A DNA stretch of 64,000 bases from Coix lacryma-jobi var. lacryma-jobi (lineage: Eukaryota; Streptophyta; Magnoliopsida; Poales; Poaceae), in NCBI GenBank assembly GCA_009763385.1, contig CM019827.1:116463204-116527203 (forward strand). The letters run 5' to 3'. The notes under the pieces are model-generated. The model saw only the letters and a program-made list of their open reading frames with translations, was not told where the DNA came from and ran no database searches. Within the stretch, counting starts at the first letter, position 1; each line of letters begins with the position of its first letter. This document shows, piece after piece, positions 22,201 through 32,957 of the stretch. Made by a program: the position numbers and the translations under genes.

Positions 22201-22778
22201 TGTTTGAAGAAAAGTTTAACCTGATACATCCAGAAGTTTTGTTCAACATTCAGTTAAGTTGTTCGCTAGAGAGTCAGATCATGGAAGCTCAGAAGTCAGA
22301 TAAAGGAGTTGCTCATATCAAGCGAAAGATGTTAAAAGATCCTGTAACTTCTTTTGAGATGGATGAACAAGGAGTGCTATGGTTTGGAAATCGTCTTGTC
22401 GTACCAAAGGACAAAGATCTTAAGGATAAAATCTTAGATGAGGCCCACTTATCTAAGTTATCTCTTCACCCAGGAAGTAGTAAGATGTATCATGACCTAC
22501 GATCTCGTTTTTGGTGGACCAAGATGAAGAAAGAGATAGCGGCCTATGTTGCAAGGTGTGACACCTGTTGCAGAGTTAAGGCAGTACATATGAAACCCGC
22601 AGGGTTGTTACAACCTTTATCTGTGCCTGTTTGGAAGTGGGAAGACGTCAGTATGGATTTCATAACTGGATTACCCACCTCGGAAAAAGGGAATGATTCC
22701 ATTTGGGTAATAGTGGATCGTTTGACCAAATCTGCTCACTTTATTCCAGTCAAAACTGGATATCGACCGCCTCGGTAA
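19287..22778 (+). pseudogene. gag-pol: Element F Gag-Pol up to a nonsense codon in integrase
   Basis: A single frame codes for Gag and most of Pol; an ATG at 19251 lies 12 codons upstream, but 19287 (MVNTRRGTG, after CAG) is preferred. Approximate residues are counted from 19251. The retrotrans_gag domain spans 120-230; the zinc knuckle CYNCGKEGHLSRTC is near 345; protease VLFDSGSSHSF is near 402. RT runs 560-740 (FSKIDLRSGYHQI, active site FLDD near 716), and RNase H 865-990 (FDVFCDASKIGLG, YTDHKSL, ADALSRK). The integrase HHCC finger is near 1065-1110, with the first catalytic Asp in SMDFITGLP. TAA at 22776-22778 (after YRPPR) cuts integrase before its second catalytic Asp. The frame is otherwise open before and after it, so this looks like one recent point mutation. 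Confidence 0.93.
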
Positions 22779-23726
22779 GCAGATACCTACATCAAAGAGA
22801 TAGTGCGTCTACATGGAATACCCAAAACAATCGTTTCAGATCGTGGATCACAGTTTACAGCGCATTTTTGGCAACAGTTACATAAAGGTTTGGGGACAAA
22901 GTTGATCCACAGTACAGCTTATCATCCTCAGACCGCAGGTCAAACTGAAAGAGTAAACCAAGTGCTTGAAGATATGCTCAGGGCTTGTGTGTTATCCTCT
23001 AAAGGATCATGGGAATCGTGGCTACCATTAGCAGAGTTCTCGTACAATAATAGCTATCAAGAGAGCATCAAGATGGCACCGTTTGAAGCTTTATATGGAC
23101 GTAAGTGTGTGACTCCGTTAAACTGGATTGAACCAGGGGAAAGGAGATATTTTGGAATTGACTTCATGGCTGAAGCTGAGAAAAAGGTGCAGATTATACA
23201 TCAACACTTACAAACCGCTCAGTCTCGACAGAAAAGTTATGCTGATAAAAGAAGAAGACCGTTGGAGTTTCAGGAAGGAGATCATGTTTACCTAAAAGTA
23301 ACCCCGATGAGGGGAGTGCAAAGGTTCGGTATTAAAAGGAAGTTAGCTCCGAGATATATTGGACCATATCGTATCTTAAAGAGAAAAGGGGAAGTATCGT
23401 ATCAACTTCAGTTACCCGAAGCTATGAGCTCAATCTTCCCGATCTTTCATGTTTCACAGTTAAAGAAGTGTCTACGTGTACCGGAAGAAAGAATAGAACC
23501 TCAAGAGTTGAAGCTAGCATCAGATCTCACATATCAGGAGCAACCCGTGCGAGTTGTGGACAGCAAGGAAAGAGTAACTCGCAATCGCTTAGTAAAGGTG
23601 TATAAAGTTCTATGGAGTCATCATGATGATGGAGATGCAACTTGGGAAACAGAAGACTATCTCCAGAGAGTTTATCCATCGTTCCATAAGCAATGGTCAG
23701 TAAATCTCGGGACGAGATTTCTTTAA
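22779..23726 (+). pseudogene. pol: Element F integrase C-terminal half with chromodomain-like module
   Basis: This is in the same frame as the upstream Gag-Pol but lies beyond the nonsense codon. It carries the rest of the DDE core (IVSDRGSQFT, then HPQTAGQTERVNQ), the GPY/F module (IGPYRILKRKGEVSYQLQLP) and, at about 23540-23690, a chromodomain-like end (VRVVDSKERV...VKVYKVLWSHH...ATWETEDYL). In chromoviruses this module is linked to targeting heterochromatin. By eye the aromatic cage looks incomplete, as in the group II chromodomains of plant Tekay-type elements. The stop overlaps the start of the polypurine tract. Confidence 0.9.
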
Positions 23727-23738
23727 GGGGGGAAGGGT
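23725..23738 (+). promoter_or_regulatory. Polypurine tract of element F
   Basis: AAGGGGGGAAGGGT lies directly before the 3' LTR and overlaps the last codon of pol. It has the standard position and composition for plus-strand priming. Confidence 0.88.
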
Positions 23739-26700
23739 TGTAACAGCTCTGGTGTTAAGCTAGCATGACATCATTTCTCATCATGCATAATCATCTCATG
23801 AGCATGAAGCATTCATATGTTATTCTTTTTCTCACATAAAATGTCATTTCATGTGCTTGCTTTCTTATAAGTTGCTTTGATGAAGTGTTGCTTGTCTTGC
23901 TTTGGAGTGGTTAAGTCTTTCTAACCATCTAACCTTGTTGAGAAGTCAAAATGAAGGCATGGTTATGCTGGACATTTTGCCTAATCAAGTAGTTAAACCC
24001 TAGTCAACCCTATAGAGCCTCTAAAGTCCTTTTGTTTGACTAACAAAGACCTCCTTGATAGAAACTTTGCATGGCTGTGGGCCCTTAAGCAAAAGTGTGT
24101 AGAATTTAGTATAGAACAAAAGTTGTTTAAGGACCAACTCATGAAAATGGGTTTAGCATGGTGTTTTAGGGTCCACAAGACAGAATTGGAAGGGTTTTAG
24201 ACTTGGAATTTTTCCTAAGTCCTAAAACTGGTTTTCAGTTCGGTCAGGTCATGTTTAGTAGCTTCCCGAGCCTAATCCGAGTCGAACCAGTGATCGATCT
24301 TGTAACCAAAGTTGTAGTCGGTGTGTAGCTCTAACCAATGGTGCAGTTGGTTTAGCGTTTGATGGAGTGGTTAGTGAGTTAATCGTGTTCAAAAATCGCC
24401 CGTCAGTCGGCCCGGGAGTTAACTGAATCGCGGGGTTCAGTTTGAACTCGCCGGCGTCGTGGCCGACCGCGCGCAGGAATCCCCTGCCGCGTGGCGCCCG
24501 ATGCCCGGCCAGCCCAGCCAGCGCGCGCGGCGTGGCGTGCTTAAGCGCCCGCGCACGCCTTCCTCCTCCCAGATGCGCTCTCTCCCTCTGCCTTCGTCTC
24601 CGTTCGCTATCACCGGCGCCCGAGCGAAGTGAAGGGGGAAGTCGAGTGTCCGCCGCCGTTAGCCGCGCAGCCGCCGAGCAAACCGCACCGCTAGCCTCGC
24701 CTCAACCTCCTCCATCGTTTGCCGTAGCCAGCGCCTCGTGTGAAGCCCTTGGTAAGCCGCGGGACGAGTTCCGCCATGGCCGCCATGACCGCCGAGCTCG
24801 GTCCGCCGTGGTCGACTCCCTCTCCGTGTGTTCCCAGATGTTCTAGCTAGCGTTCGCGAGTCAGTGAGCATCCAGGAAGAGAGTAGTGGAGTCGGTTTAG
24901 CCGATTAGGGTTTGGTCGCCTCGGCACGTCGTCGTCCGCCGTCCGCCATGCGCGCCGGCGATGGCATGCTCGTGTCCCCGCCGTGTCAACGGCGAATCCT
25001 TCGTTCTTTGCTTCGCATTAGGGTTGTGTAGATCTGAGGAGTGCGAATAGTGGGTTAGTTTAGCTCGTCGTGGTCGGAGATGGCCGGCGTAGGAAGTCCG
25101 CGCCGCCGTGGCCGCCATTTGCGACGGCGAGCTCGATCCGTGCCAATGCTAGGCCAGTGAGTGGTACCAATCGGCGCGGAAGGAAGAGAGGAGTCCGTCG
25201 GTGCAGTTGGTTTCGCCGGAGGAGCCGCCGTCGGCGAGCTCCGGCGAGGTCAACACCTCCTCTGTTTCGGTGTGTGTGACAGGTGGGGTCGCTTTGACCA
25301 CGGGCCCCAGTTGTCAGCCGCTTGGGTGCAGTTGTGTCAGGTGCATGTAGCAGTTAGGGTTTGGTGTTTTTGAATATATGTTTTTCAGAAATGCTGTTAA
25401 TGCTTGTTTAAATCATAACTTAAGTTCTGTTAATCCAATAAATGTGAAACCAATTTTGTTAAGTTTGTTTTGATGAGTTCTATACATGAAAAATATAATA
25501 TGCTCTGTTATGATAGTTTTTATATGCAGTAATAATTAATTTGTGTTTAGGCTGATATCTTGTTTAATGCATAGTAAATCATGTTTTGCTCAGAAAAATA
25601 TGGTTCTTGTTTTGTTGGGTTGGTTATGTGATATGGAATCACAGAAAAATGGTGGATGCTGTTTGAGTGTGAAATAATTTGAAGTTAACTTTTAAATTAA
25701 TTAAATGCTGTTTTCTTGTATAAATTGTAGTAATTAAAATATATGGAAATTGAGTCTCATAAATTTTATAGACTGCTCTTATGCTAAAAAGTTCCAAACA
25801 AAAATATGAAATTTGTTGTTTGACACTTTTTAAGACAGGGTGTAGTTCAAAGTACCTTTTCACCCTGATTTTTGTCTTTTTCATACAGAATTATATATAC
25901 ATGCAATTGTCCTGAAATTTGTTCAGTATGCTTTACTTTCTGTTAGGAACTTCCAGTAATTTTTGTAGATTTTTCTGAAACTGTTATCTATAAGGTGTAG
26001 TTATAAGCTTGTTTTAGTGGAATAATTAGTTTAGTTAAATTAAGCTGTTGTGTCTTGTTATGGAGGGAACCAGCAGGGGTAAAATAGTCTTTCCAGTGTA
26101 TGCATGTTGACTGTGCTTTGCATGAGTGGTGTAGCTTCTCTCTAAATAGAGTGTTGTGCTCTACCAGAGAGGAAATATGCGCCTATTCGGTCAATTCAAT
26201 TGCAATGCATTTTTCTATGCCCATGTATCATCCATTCATTCTCGCATATGCATCATAACAGGTTCGGTAGAAGAGACAGTGATAGCAGAGGAAAACGAGG
26301 AGCAGCCTCAGGAGCAGGAACCAGGAGCTATCGGGGAAGAGTTTGAAGAAGAACTTCCGGAGTGCCCGAATCACCAACCAAGCACTTTCGAGAAAGGCAA
26401 GCCCCGGAGCATTTCTAACTACCTACAGTTTTTAATTAACTTAATCTGCTTATGTTTGTTGCCTTAAGTATAGGAGTTGTTTGATACCGTTGATGCATCA
26501 CTATTCATACCTTGTTATCTTGAAATATTATCCTTGATACCCATATAGAATCAGGTCCGAGTCATGCTTAGAATTGCTTAGACCGGTAGAAGTCGGGCAA
26601 CCTTCATGTTACCGCGAGCAATAGATGGTTACTTGACCGATTAACCGGATATTTCCATTAAGTGGGATAACTGAGTGTTGTGGAAAATGGAGATCGGCAG

Positions 26701-27916
26701 ATTCCTGTAGTGTATGCTACAGTATTTCTAGCCGTGTTTTATGGGAATCAGTATCTTGAAAGATAGACTTCTTGTCATGTTGAACGCATGTCCCACATTT
26801 AGCTGGAAGGATAACTCGTTCCGACTGCGAAGCCGCTCATTGTTCCAGGCCGGCTCTCAGGTCCTACGCATCAGCCGAAGCCACGGTGGAGAGTTAGTGG
26901 GACGCGGGGGCGCGAATAGTAAGACCCGGGTGATGGTGGTTAAGTCCAACTCCTTGGCAGTCGGGCTTGCCTCCGGGTGTGATGGTGGCGGTTGAAACCG
27001 CGACTCCTGGAACAATGTTGTGGTCATCTGTAGCTCACCGACGGGTGGGTGTGGTTTGTGTGGGAAATAAATCACCAGCTGGTTAGGAATCGATTATAAT
27101 CGCCATCGCTCCTGGATAGTGAGAACTTGACTCGAACGCTGATCAACCTTGATACTGTAAAATGTGGAACACGAGACAGCTATCATAATACTTTTGGAAA
27201 TGGTTCCTCGGTCTGCTTGTTACATTTTTGGTGATCGTTGGATCACTACCATGTTTGTTATAGTGCAGTTTGCTAATCTAGTAAATAGGATAATTACTAT
27301 TTAAATTGACAGCTAAAGGGCAGGAGAACTACTTAATTAACAAATGGCTTTTATGCAAAATGTGGTATTACCAGCCTCCACTATATACTAGCCTTGCATA
27401 CTCCTTGAGGTCAACTTATTTCTGGTTTAAGGCGGGTAAGTCTAGCTGAGTACCTTCTCGTACTCAGGGCTTTGTTCCCTTTGTTGTTGCAGATGGCCAG
27501 GTCTTCCATGGTTATTGCATCAATTGTCTCTTTCCAGTCTCGGGTGATTTCTAGGTCACGGGCAATGACCTCTTCTGTTCGTATCTTTTGCTATGATAAG
27601 GATGACTACTGAATGGCACTGTAACCACTAAGTGCGTGTGGGTGAATTTCAGAACAATGTTTCAAGTTAAGCTTCCTCTACTATTTCAAACCTAGTTTGT
27701 AATAACTAAGTTGCTACTCCGAAACTATTTATGTAATCTCTGTCGTGCGACGTTCGATGCTGAATATTACGATCCTATGTTGTTGATGTTGGAAAGTTGG
27801 AAATCCTTCGAGATTTCACGGACTACCGGGTTTATATGGGCTCAAGTGCTGCAAATTTACCGCTTCGGCGGAGAATTTCGTACTTGTGCTCCTATAGATT
27901 GGGTTGTTCCGTCACA
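23739..27916 (+). repeat. Element F 3' LTR
   Basis: This is the partner of 12899-17077 at 4178 bp. It begins TGTAACAGCTCTGG (5' LTR: TGTAACACCTCTGG) and ends CCGTCACA, followed by the TCAAC duplication. Differences are scattered single substitutions and one-base length changes in homopolymers. Confidence 0.95.
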
Positions 27917-28221
27917 TCAACCACCAAACCGAAGATGTAGAGGGGATGCACCACCCGTGCACCCCGTCCACCGACACGTGTCCTCAGGTCCTCGACCCAG
28001 GCAACATCGTGCCCGCAAGTCTTCGCTCATCGCTGTCCCAGGCTGTCAGCCACCACAGCTGATCCTTGGGCCACCGGTCCCTCAGTCCATGTCTCACGTC
28101 CGCCCTTTGCCACTCTCGGTCCATCGGCACGGCACGTCTCTACTTGACCTTCACCTTGCCTCTGATCACTGTTGACAATCACTCATCACTCAGAGACTCG
28201 GCATACACCTGTGTATCCGCA
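27917..28221 (-). repeat. Element A 5' LTR, outer part
   Basis: This continues the LTR interrupted at 12898, in the order of B's LTR (CACCAAACCGA...GTAGAGGGG...) to the end TATCCGCA at 28221. Against A's own 3' LTR it lacks about 55 bp (the segment at about 3574-3627). It abuts element C at 28222. Confidence 0.88.
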
Positions 28222-28410
28222 ATGGGCCTCCGCTTCGCTTTGTTTGAAGTAGGCCAATAATGATGTGGACTAAATTTGGAACATATTCAACAAACTCCAT
28301 CTTGCGACAAATTCATCTTGTAGCATAAATCAACATCTTTATCCTGAACATACAAAGAAACAAAACTGCTAGCGCCAAATAGCCTCTTGGGCTAATCCAT
28401 CAAGCCAACT
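28222..28410 (-). pseudogene. Element C: 3' end of pol (Tork-type copia), left fragment
   Basis: Read on the minus strand through the B insertion, C's RNase H C-terminus (NPADMMTKPV near 40250) continues into this piece and hits a stop within a few codons. The rest is 3' untranslated sequence. B's TSD CAACT (28406-28410 and 40198-40202) marks the split. A's LTR cuts off the remainder of C, so no C LTR is visible. Confidence 0.7.
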
Positions 28411-30596
28411 TGAAGGACCGAGAAAGCACAAACAAGGCGACCAGAGGGGGGGTGAATGGGAGCCAATCAAATTTCTCTCGAAACTTTGGCCAAGTGTCCC
28501 AAAATCAACCCCGAGAAACGGCGACCGAAACCGTGATGCTCACGACCCTTGGAAGAGGGTGGATGATCCCTAAGATCACAGCGGAGCACCACCAAGAAGA
28601 AACAAACCAAACTCCAAAAGTTCCGGCTCGAACTCAACCCCAAAAACCAAGTCCCGAACGTAGATGGACAGCTACGTCGAGAAGTCCCCAAATACCGATG
28701 CTAACAAGTAGCAAATATATCAAGAGAGGTTCCTTGGTCATCTACAGGGCCAAACGAGAAGTCCGGAAACCAAGCGTAGAAGCCGGGAGAGCAAACGCAC
28801 TAAACCGGAGAACTCAGCAGGATCCCGGACTGTCCGGACCTGGAGTCCCGGACTGTCCGCCCAAGGCCGGACTGTCCGCGCTCGAGTGGCGGACTGTCCG
28901 CCCAAGGCCGGACTGTCCGCGCTCGAGTGGCGGACTGTCCGCCGGCAAAAACACAAAAACAGCAAGGTTGCTGGACCCTTGCTGGACAGGTCCCGGACTG
29001 TCCGCCAACCACAACGGTGGACTGTCCGCCGGTCAATGAACAGTGACCCGACCGAGGAACTCAGCCACTGAACAGGCTGCTCCCCCGACGCCCGGACTGT
29101 CCGCCGGTCAAACCGCGGACTGTCCGCGACCTTGCAGAGAGGGCGATTTTGGTCGCCTTCTCTCCAAATCTCTCCAAATCCGATCCAACCCAAAATCCCA
29201 AGTTCCCAAACTTGGAGTAGATGATCACGGGGTAGTTAGGAGACTATCCCCAAGAAATTATCCGCTCAAATCAACCAAATCACAGGGAAATCAAAAGGGA
29301 AGGTGGATGAACGGAAAAAGCGCCACAAAAACGAAATCGTCCCGATCTATTCGATCATGAGGAGTTAGATGAATTCCTTTGGTCGAAATGACCTCCTCAA
29401 TGATACGAACAAAATGATTCAAACGGATTTCGCAAAGACGCACTAGAGAGGAAGATCAAGTGACGGGAAAATCGTGAGGAAATGAAGAACGCGAAGAACA
29501 CGAATCAAAACACGAATCAAGTCATCGATCTGCACTGCAAAGGTGAGGATACGGCCTCACTTCCTCAAATCAACAGTACACAGAGGCAAGGCTCTCTGCG
29601 GATCTCAGCTAGCTACAGCAGGGGATGGGAGAGCAGGAAACCCTAAGTGCGAAAGAGCAAATGACTGAGATGAAGGGGAGGAGGGTGTCTCCCTACTACT
29701 TATCCTAATTCTAACCTAAGTCTAATTCCTACTCTACCCCTCTTTATTCTAATTACAGAGCGAGCCAGTCAAACCCTAGGGTTATTCTGGACCAACTCGG
29801 TGGTAGGTGTATCCGATGGCCACGCCCGCTCGACTCGAAGCGTTGCCTCGACGCAACCTCCAGATCGCCGCCACGTGCCGCCCTCGCTCTGCACCCCCGG
29901 TTTTGTGGCCCAAACCGGGAAACCAGCCTTTCCAGCCAACCCCCGGTTTTGAGGCTCAAACCGGGAAACCAGCCCACCAGTGTCTGAGTTTTGAGGCCAA
30001 ACTCAGCAAACCCTCAGAGCCCAGGTTTTGAGGCCCAAACCTGGAAACCGTCCTCAGCCCGAGTTTTGTGGCCAAACTCGGAAACCGTCAGCCCGAGTTT
30101 TGTGGCCAAACTCGGAAACCGTCCACGCCCAGGTTTTGAGGCCCAAACCTGGAAACCGTCCATCCGATGGTTTTTCCCTGGCTCTACCACCAAACCGACG
30201 TCGTAGAGGGGATGCACCACCCGTGCACCCCGTCCACCGACACGTGTCCCCAGGTCCTCGACCCGAGCAACACCGTGCCCCGCAAGTCTCCGCTCGTCGC
30301 TGTCCCAGGCTGTCAGCCACCACAGCTGATCCTCAGGCACTCTGGTCCCTCAGTCCAAGCCTCACGTCCGCCCTTCACCGCTCGATCCATCGGCATGGCA
30401 CGTCCGCCGCACGGCACGCCCATCCTTCATCGCACCCGGTCCGTCAGCACGGCACGTCTCAACTTGACCTTCACCTTGCCCTCGATCACTGCATCCGTGC
30501 TCGACACCTGCACAACACAAGCCAAAGAACATGTGCATCATACCAGTTGACAATCACTCATCACTCAGAGACCCGGCATACACCCATGTATCCGCA
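28411..30596 (-). repeat. Element B 3' LTR
   Basis: Its + strand ends are TGAAGGACCG and TATCCGCA. It contains a CGGACTGTCCG palindrome cluster (about 28824-29130) with a duplicated 41 bp unit absent from the other LTR, and seven hairpins with paired arms at 29896-30152. X, A and B LTRs share this architecture. Confidence 0.95.
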
Positions 30597-30608
30597 ATCT
30601 CCCCCTTG
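30597..30608 (-). promoter_or_regulatory. Polypurine tract of element B
   Basis: CAAGGGGGAGAT on the minus strand, immediately before the 3' LTR and identical to A's tract. Confidence 0.88.
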
Positions 30609-32115
30609 ATGAGTGCATTGTCAACTACCAACACAAATCATAGTAGAAAGAGAAGAAGGAGGAAGGAGAAGAGAGAACTCGACCAAATGACCCAAAAGCA
30701 TAGCAAAGCCGAAGAAGGTCAAGTGGAAAAGACCAAGACAACTTGGTCCCCAAAGACATGGGCAACGGCTCGACGCGACCAAGCAAAGCAAAGCTAGCCC
30801 TCAAGAAGAGGTAGAACAGGCTCAACACCACTAGCAAAACCCAATCGAAAATACCGAAGCAAAATGCTAGTCCCTCAAGATAGAGGCACAGAGGCTCAAC
30901 ACAACTAGCAAAGAAAGCTCGATACCGATGCCTTTCGGCCAACAAGAGACAGCAAAGCTCAAACTCCCCCTCAACTAGTGCATACAACCAAGAAGACACT
31001 CCCCCTCAAATGAACACTCGGGAAGCACATATGATTTGCAAAGTTTCTCCCCCTTAGTTGAAAATGCACTAATTAAGTAAAAGACACTCCCCTTAGAAAA
31101 GGCACCAACAAAAGTGCGAACTAGGGAGGTACTCCCCCTTCCAACATGCATATGAGTCAAAATGCAAGTTAGCAGCTTCAGGCATATATTCAGGAGAATG
31201 CAAGGATGCTCTAAACAGGATAGCTCTAACGACTCAATAACAGCAAAGCTCAGCAAAGGCTCAAACTGATCATCAGATATGAAGTATGAACATATGAGCA
31301 GAAAATGAGCAGTTTTGAGTCAAAAGGTGTTCACCATTAAAATAGCACTAACAATGTATAAACAGGAGTCTGAACAAGTGCTAACCATGTATACAAGGTG
31401 AACTACCTCTAGCAAAGTTCAATCATCATGCATAGGAATGAAACATACACTTGTGAATTTAAATTCAGATCGGAGTTGCAGCGGTGAATTTCACAAGTTC
31501 AATTATTAGCATGTGATTGCAAGAGGTTGAAAGCTTGTCATTGCCTAACTTTTCAACCGAGCGAAGCCTATGCCGAAGCAATCAGAAGCTTAAAGCTACG
31601 GTTTCGGTCATACACTACACGGCTCAAGTTTAACTCAAAGTGCAATGAGAAACCGTCTCGATACCGTGATGTGTTGACAAGCGATCCCATCTCGATCTTT
31701 TCAATTCACTAAAACTTGGTTCAAATTGTAAACATGATATGAACAGACCAAGCAAGTGAGTGACTCAGAACTAGAGACATAGCAACCTAGCATATATGAA
31801 AAGCACGAGTGAACTCAACACATCCTACACATGCTAGTTGCATATCTCAATGGTGAACATTTTCAGATTTTATTTACATTAAGCAAAATCACCATTTCAA
31901 AATAGCTCAGCTCACAACATGTACTAGTGATCAGAAAGAGCATAAGCTACAAGCATCAACATAAGCATTGGAGCATACTACATAGAGCATAGTTACATTC
32001 TAGTGATTATAAACATGAAGCTCAAAATGTAAATGCGTATGCTAAAATGCAAAAGAGAAGAAAGACAAACGAAAAAGAGTCAGTCTACTATACAAGATCC
32101 AAAATGTTCCCCCAT
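30609..32115 (-). other. Element B 3' non-coding region
   Basis: It contains two GCTAG...CTAGC units (about 30793-30835 and 30866-30912) and at least five further purine tracts of the AAGGGGGAG kind (near 30966, 31001, 31048, 31088, 31131). Several of these are followed by GCACT/GCA like the true PPT. The block 31440-31850 is conserved with A and E. No ORF is supported. Confidence 0.75.
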
Positions 32116-32957
32116 CTAAAAGGGGAAACACACACCAAGCTCACCCCTCAACCGGTTAAAGGTTGATTCGTCTAGAGGCTTGGTGAAGATATCAGCCAGT
32201 TGATGATGAGTATCGACATGGCGAAGGTCGATATCACCCTTCTCCTGGTGGTCTCGCAAAAAATGAAAGCGCACATCAATGTGTTTGGTCTTCGAGTGAA
32301 GCACGGGGTTCTTAGCAACGCTAATGGCACTCGTGCTGTCACAAAGCAAAGGAACACGAGTAAAGCTCAGACCAAAATCACGCAAAGTGGCCATCATCCA
32401 AAGCAACTGGGAACAGCAGCTAGCCGCAGCAACATATTCAGCCTCTGTAGTGGACTGAGCGACACTAGACTGCTTGCGAGAAGACCACGAAACAAGAGAA
32501 GAACCAATAAACTGGCAAGTCCCAGAAGTGGACTTGCGCTCAATACGGCAACCAGCAAAATCGGCATCCGAATAACCGCAAAGGGAGAGGGTGGAGGAAG
32601 CAGAATACCAAATCCCGAACTCAGGTGAGAAACGAAGGTACCTGAAAATGCGCTTCACGGCCTAACGGTGAGAAGTGCGCGGTGACGCTTGAAAGCGCGC
32701 GCACGAACACACGGCGATCTGGATGTCCGGGCGTTTCGCCGTCAAGTAGAGCAGCGACCCGATCATGCTTCGGTACTCCTTCTGATCCACAACTTCTCCA
32801 TCCTTGTTCGCATCCAGGGCCGTCGTGGTTGACATGGGTGTTGGAAGAGGCTTGGCCTCACCCATATCGAACCTCTTCAGCAAGTCTTTGGTGTACTTGC
32901 CCTGGTGCACAAACGTCCCTTCTCAGGATTGCTTAATTTGCATTCCGAGAAAGAAAG
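32116..32957 (-). pseudogene. pol: Element B pol: RNase H, broken
   Basis: RNase H motifs match A (GYSDADFAG, SVAQSTTEAEYVA, HIDVRFHFLRDH, DIFTKPL). Lesions are a CAG-to-TAG change at about 32661-32663 (intact in A), the TGA near 32927 shared with A, and the frameshift near 32967 shared with A. Confidence 0.88.

Larger units (their letters stand above)
12899..27916 (+). mobile_element. Element F: complete Tekay-type chromovirus (Ty3/gypsy)
   Basis: This 15,018 bp element has LTRs of 4179 and 4178 bp with TG...CA ends (TGTAACA...CCGTCACA) and perfect TCAAC duplications at 12894-12898 and 27917-27921. The order is LTR, PBS, an extra ORF, gag-PR-RT-RNase H-INT-chromodomain, PPT, LTR. Gypsy domain order plus the integrase C-terminal chromodomain-like module and the gag/PR sequence style point to the Tekay/Del clade. 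The two LTRs differ at only scattered single bases by eye, so the insertion is young. A single nonsense codon in integrase is the main lesion found. Confidence 0.95.
3150..28221 (-). mobile_element. Element A: Sirevirus (Ty1/copia, Opie/Ji-like), interrupted by F
   Basis: Read on the minus strand the order is 5' LTR (28221-27917 plus 12898-11180), PBS, gag, PR-INT, RT, RNase H, a long 3' non-coding region, polypurine tract, and a 3' LTR cut to about 530 bp. This is the Sirevirus/Maximus plan: copia domain order with INT before RT, a very large gag, and over 1.5 kb of 3' non-coding sequence. F lies inside the 5' LTR. Without F the element would be about 10 kb. The 3' LTR truncation removes the left TSD, so the insertion site cannot be confirmed on that side. 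Confidence 0.9.

Noticed and set aside
29043..29360. 105-codon frame and others in B's LTRs
   Set aside because: They translate the palindrome cluster (repeating GLSAGQ or DCPR) and are not conserved as frames between the two LTRs.
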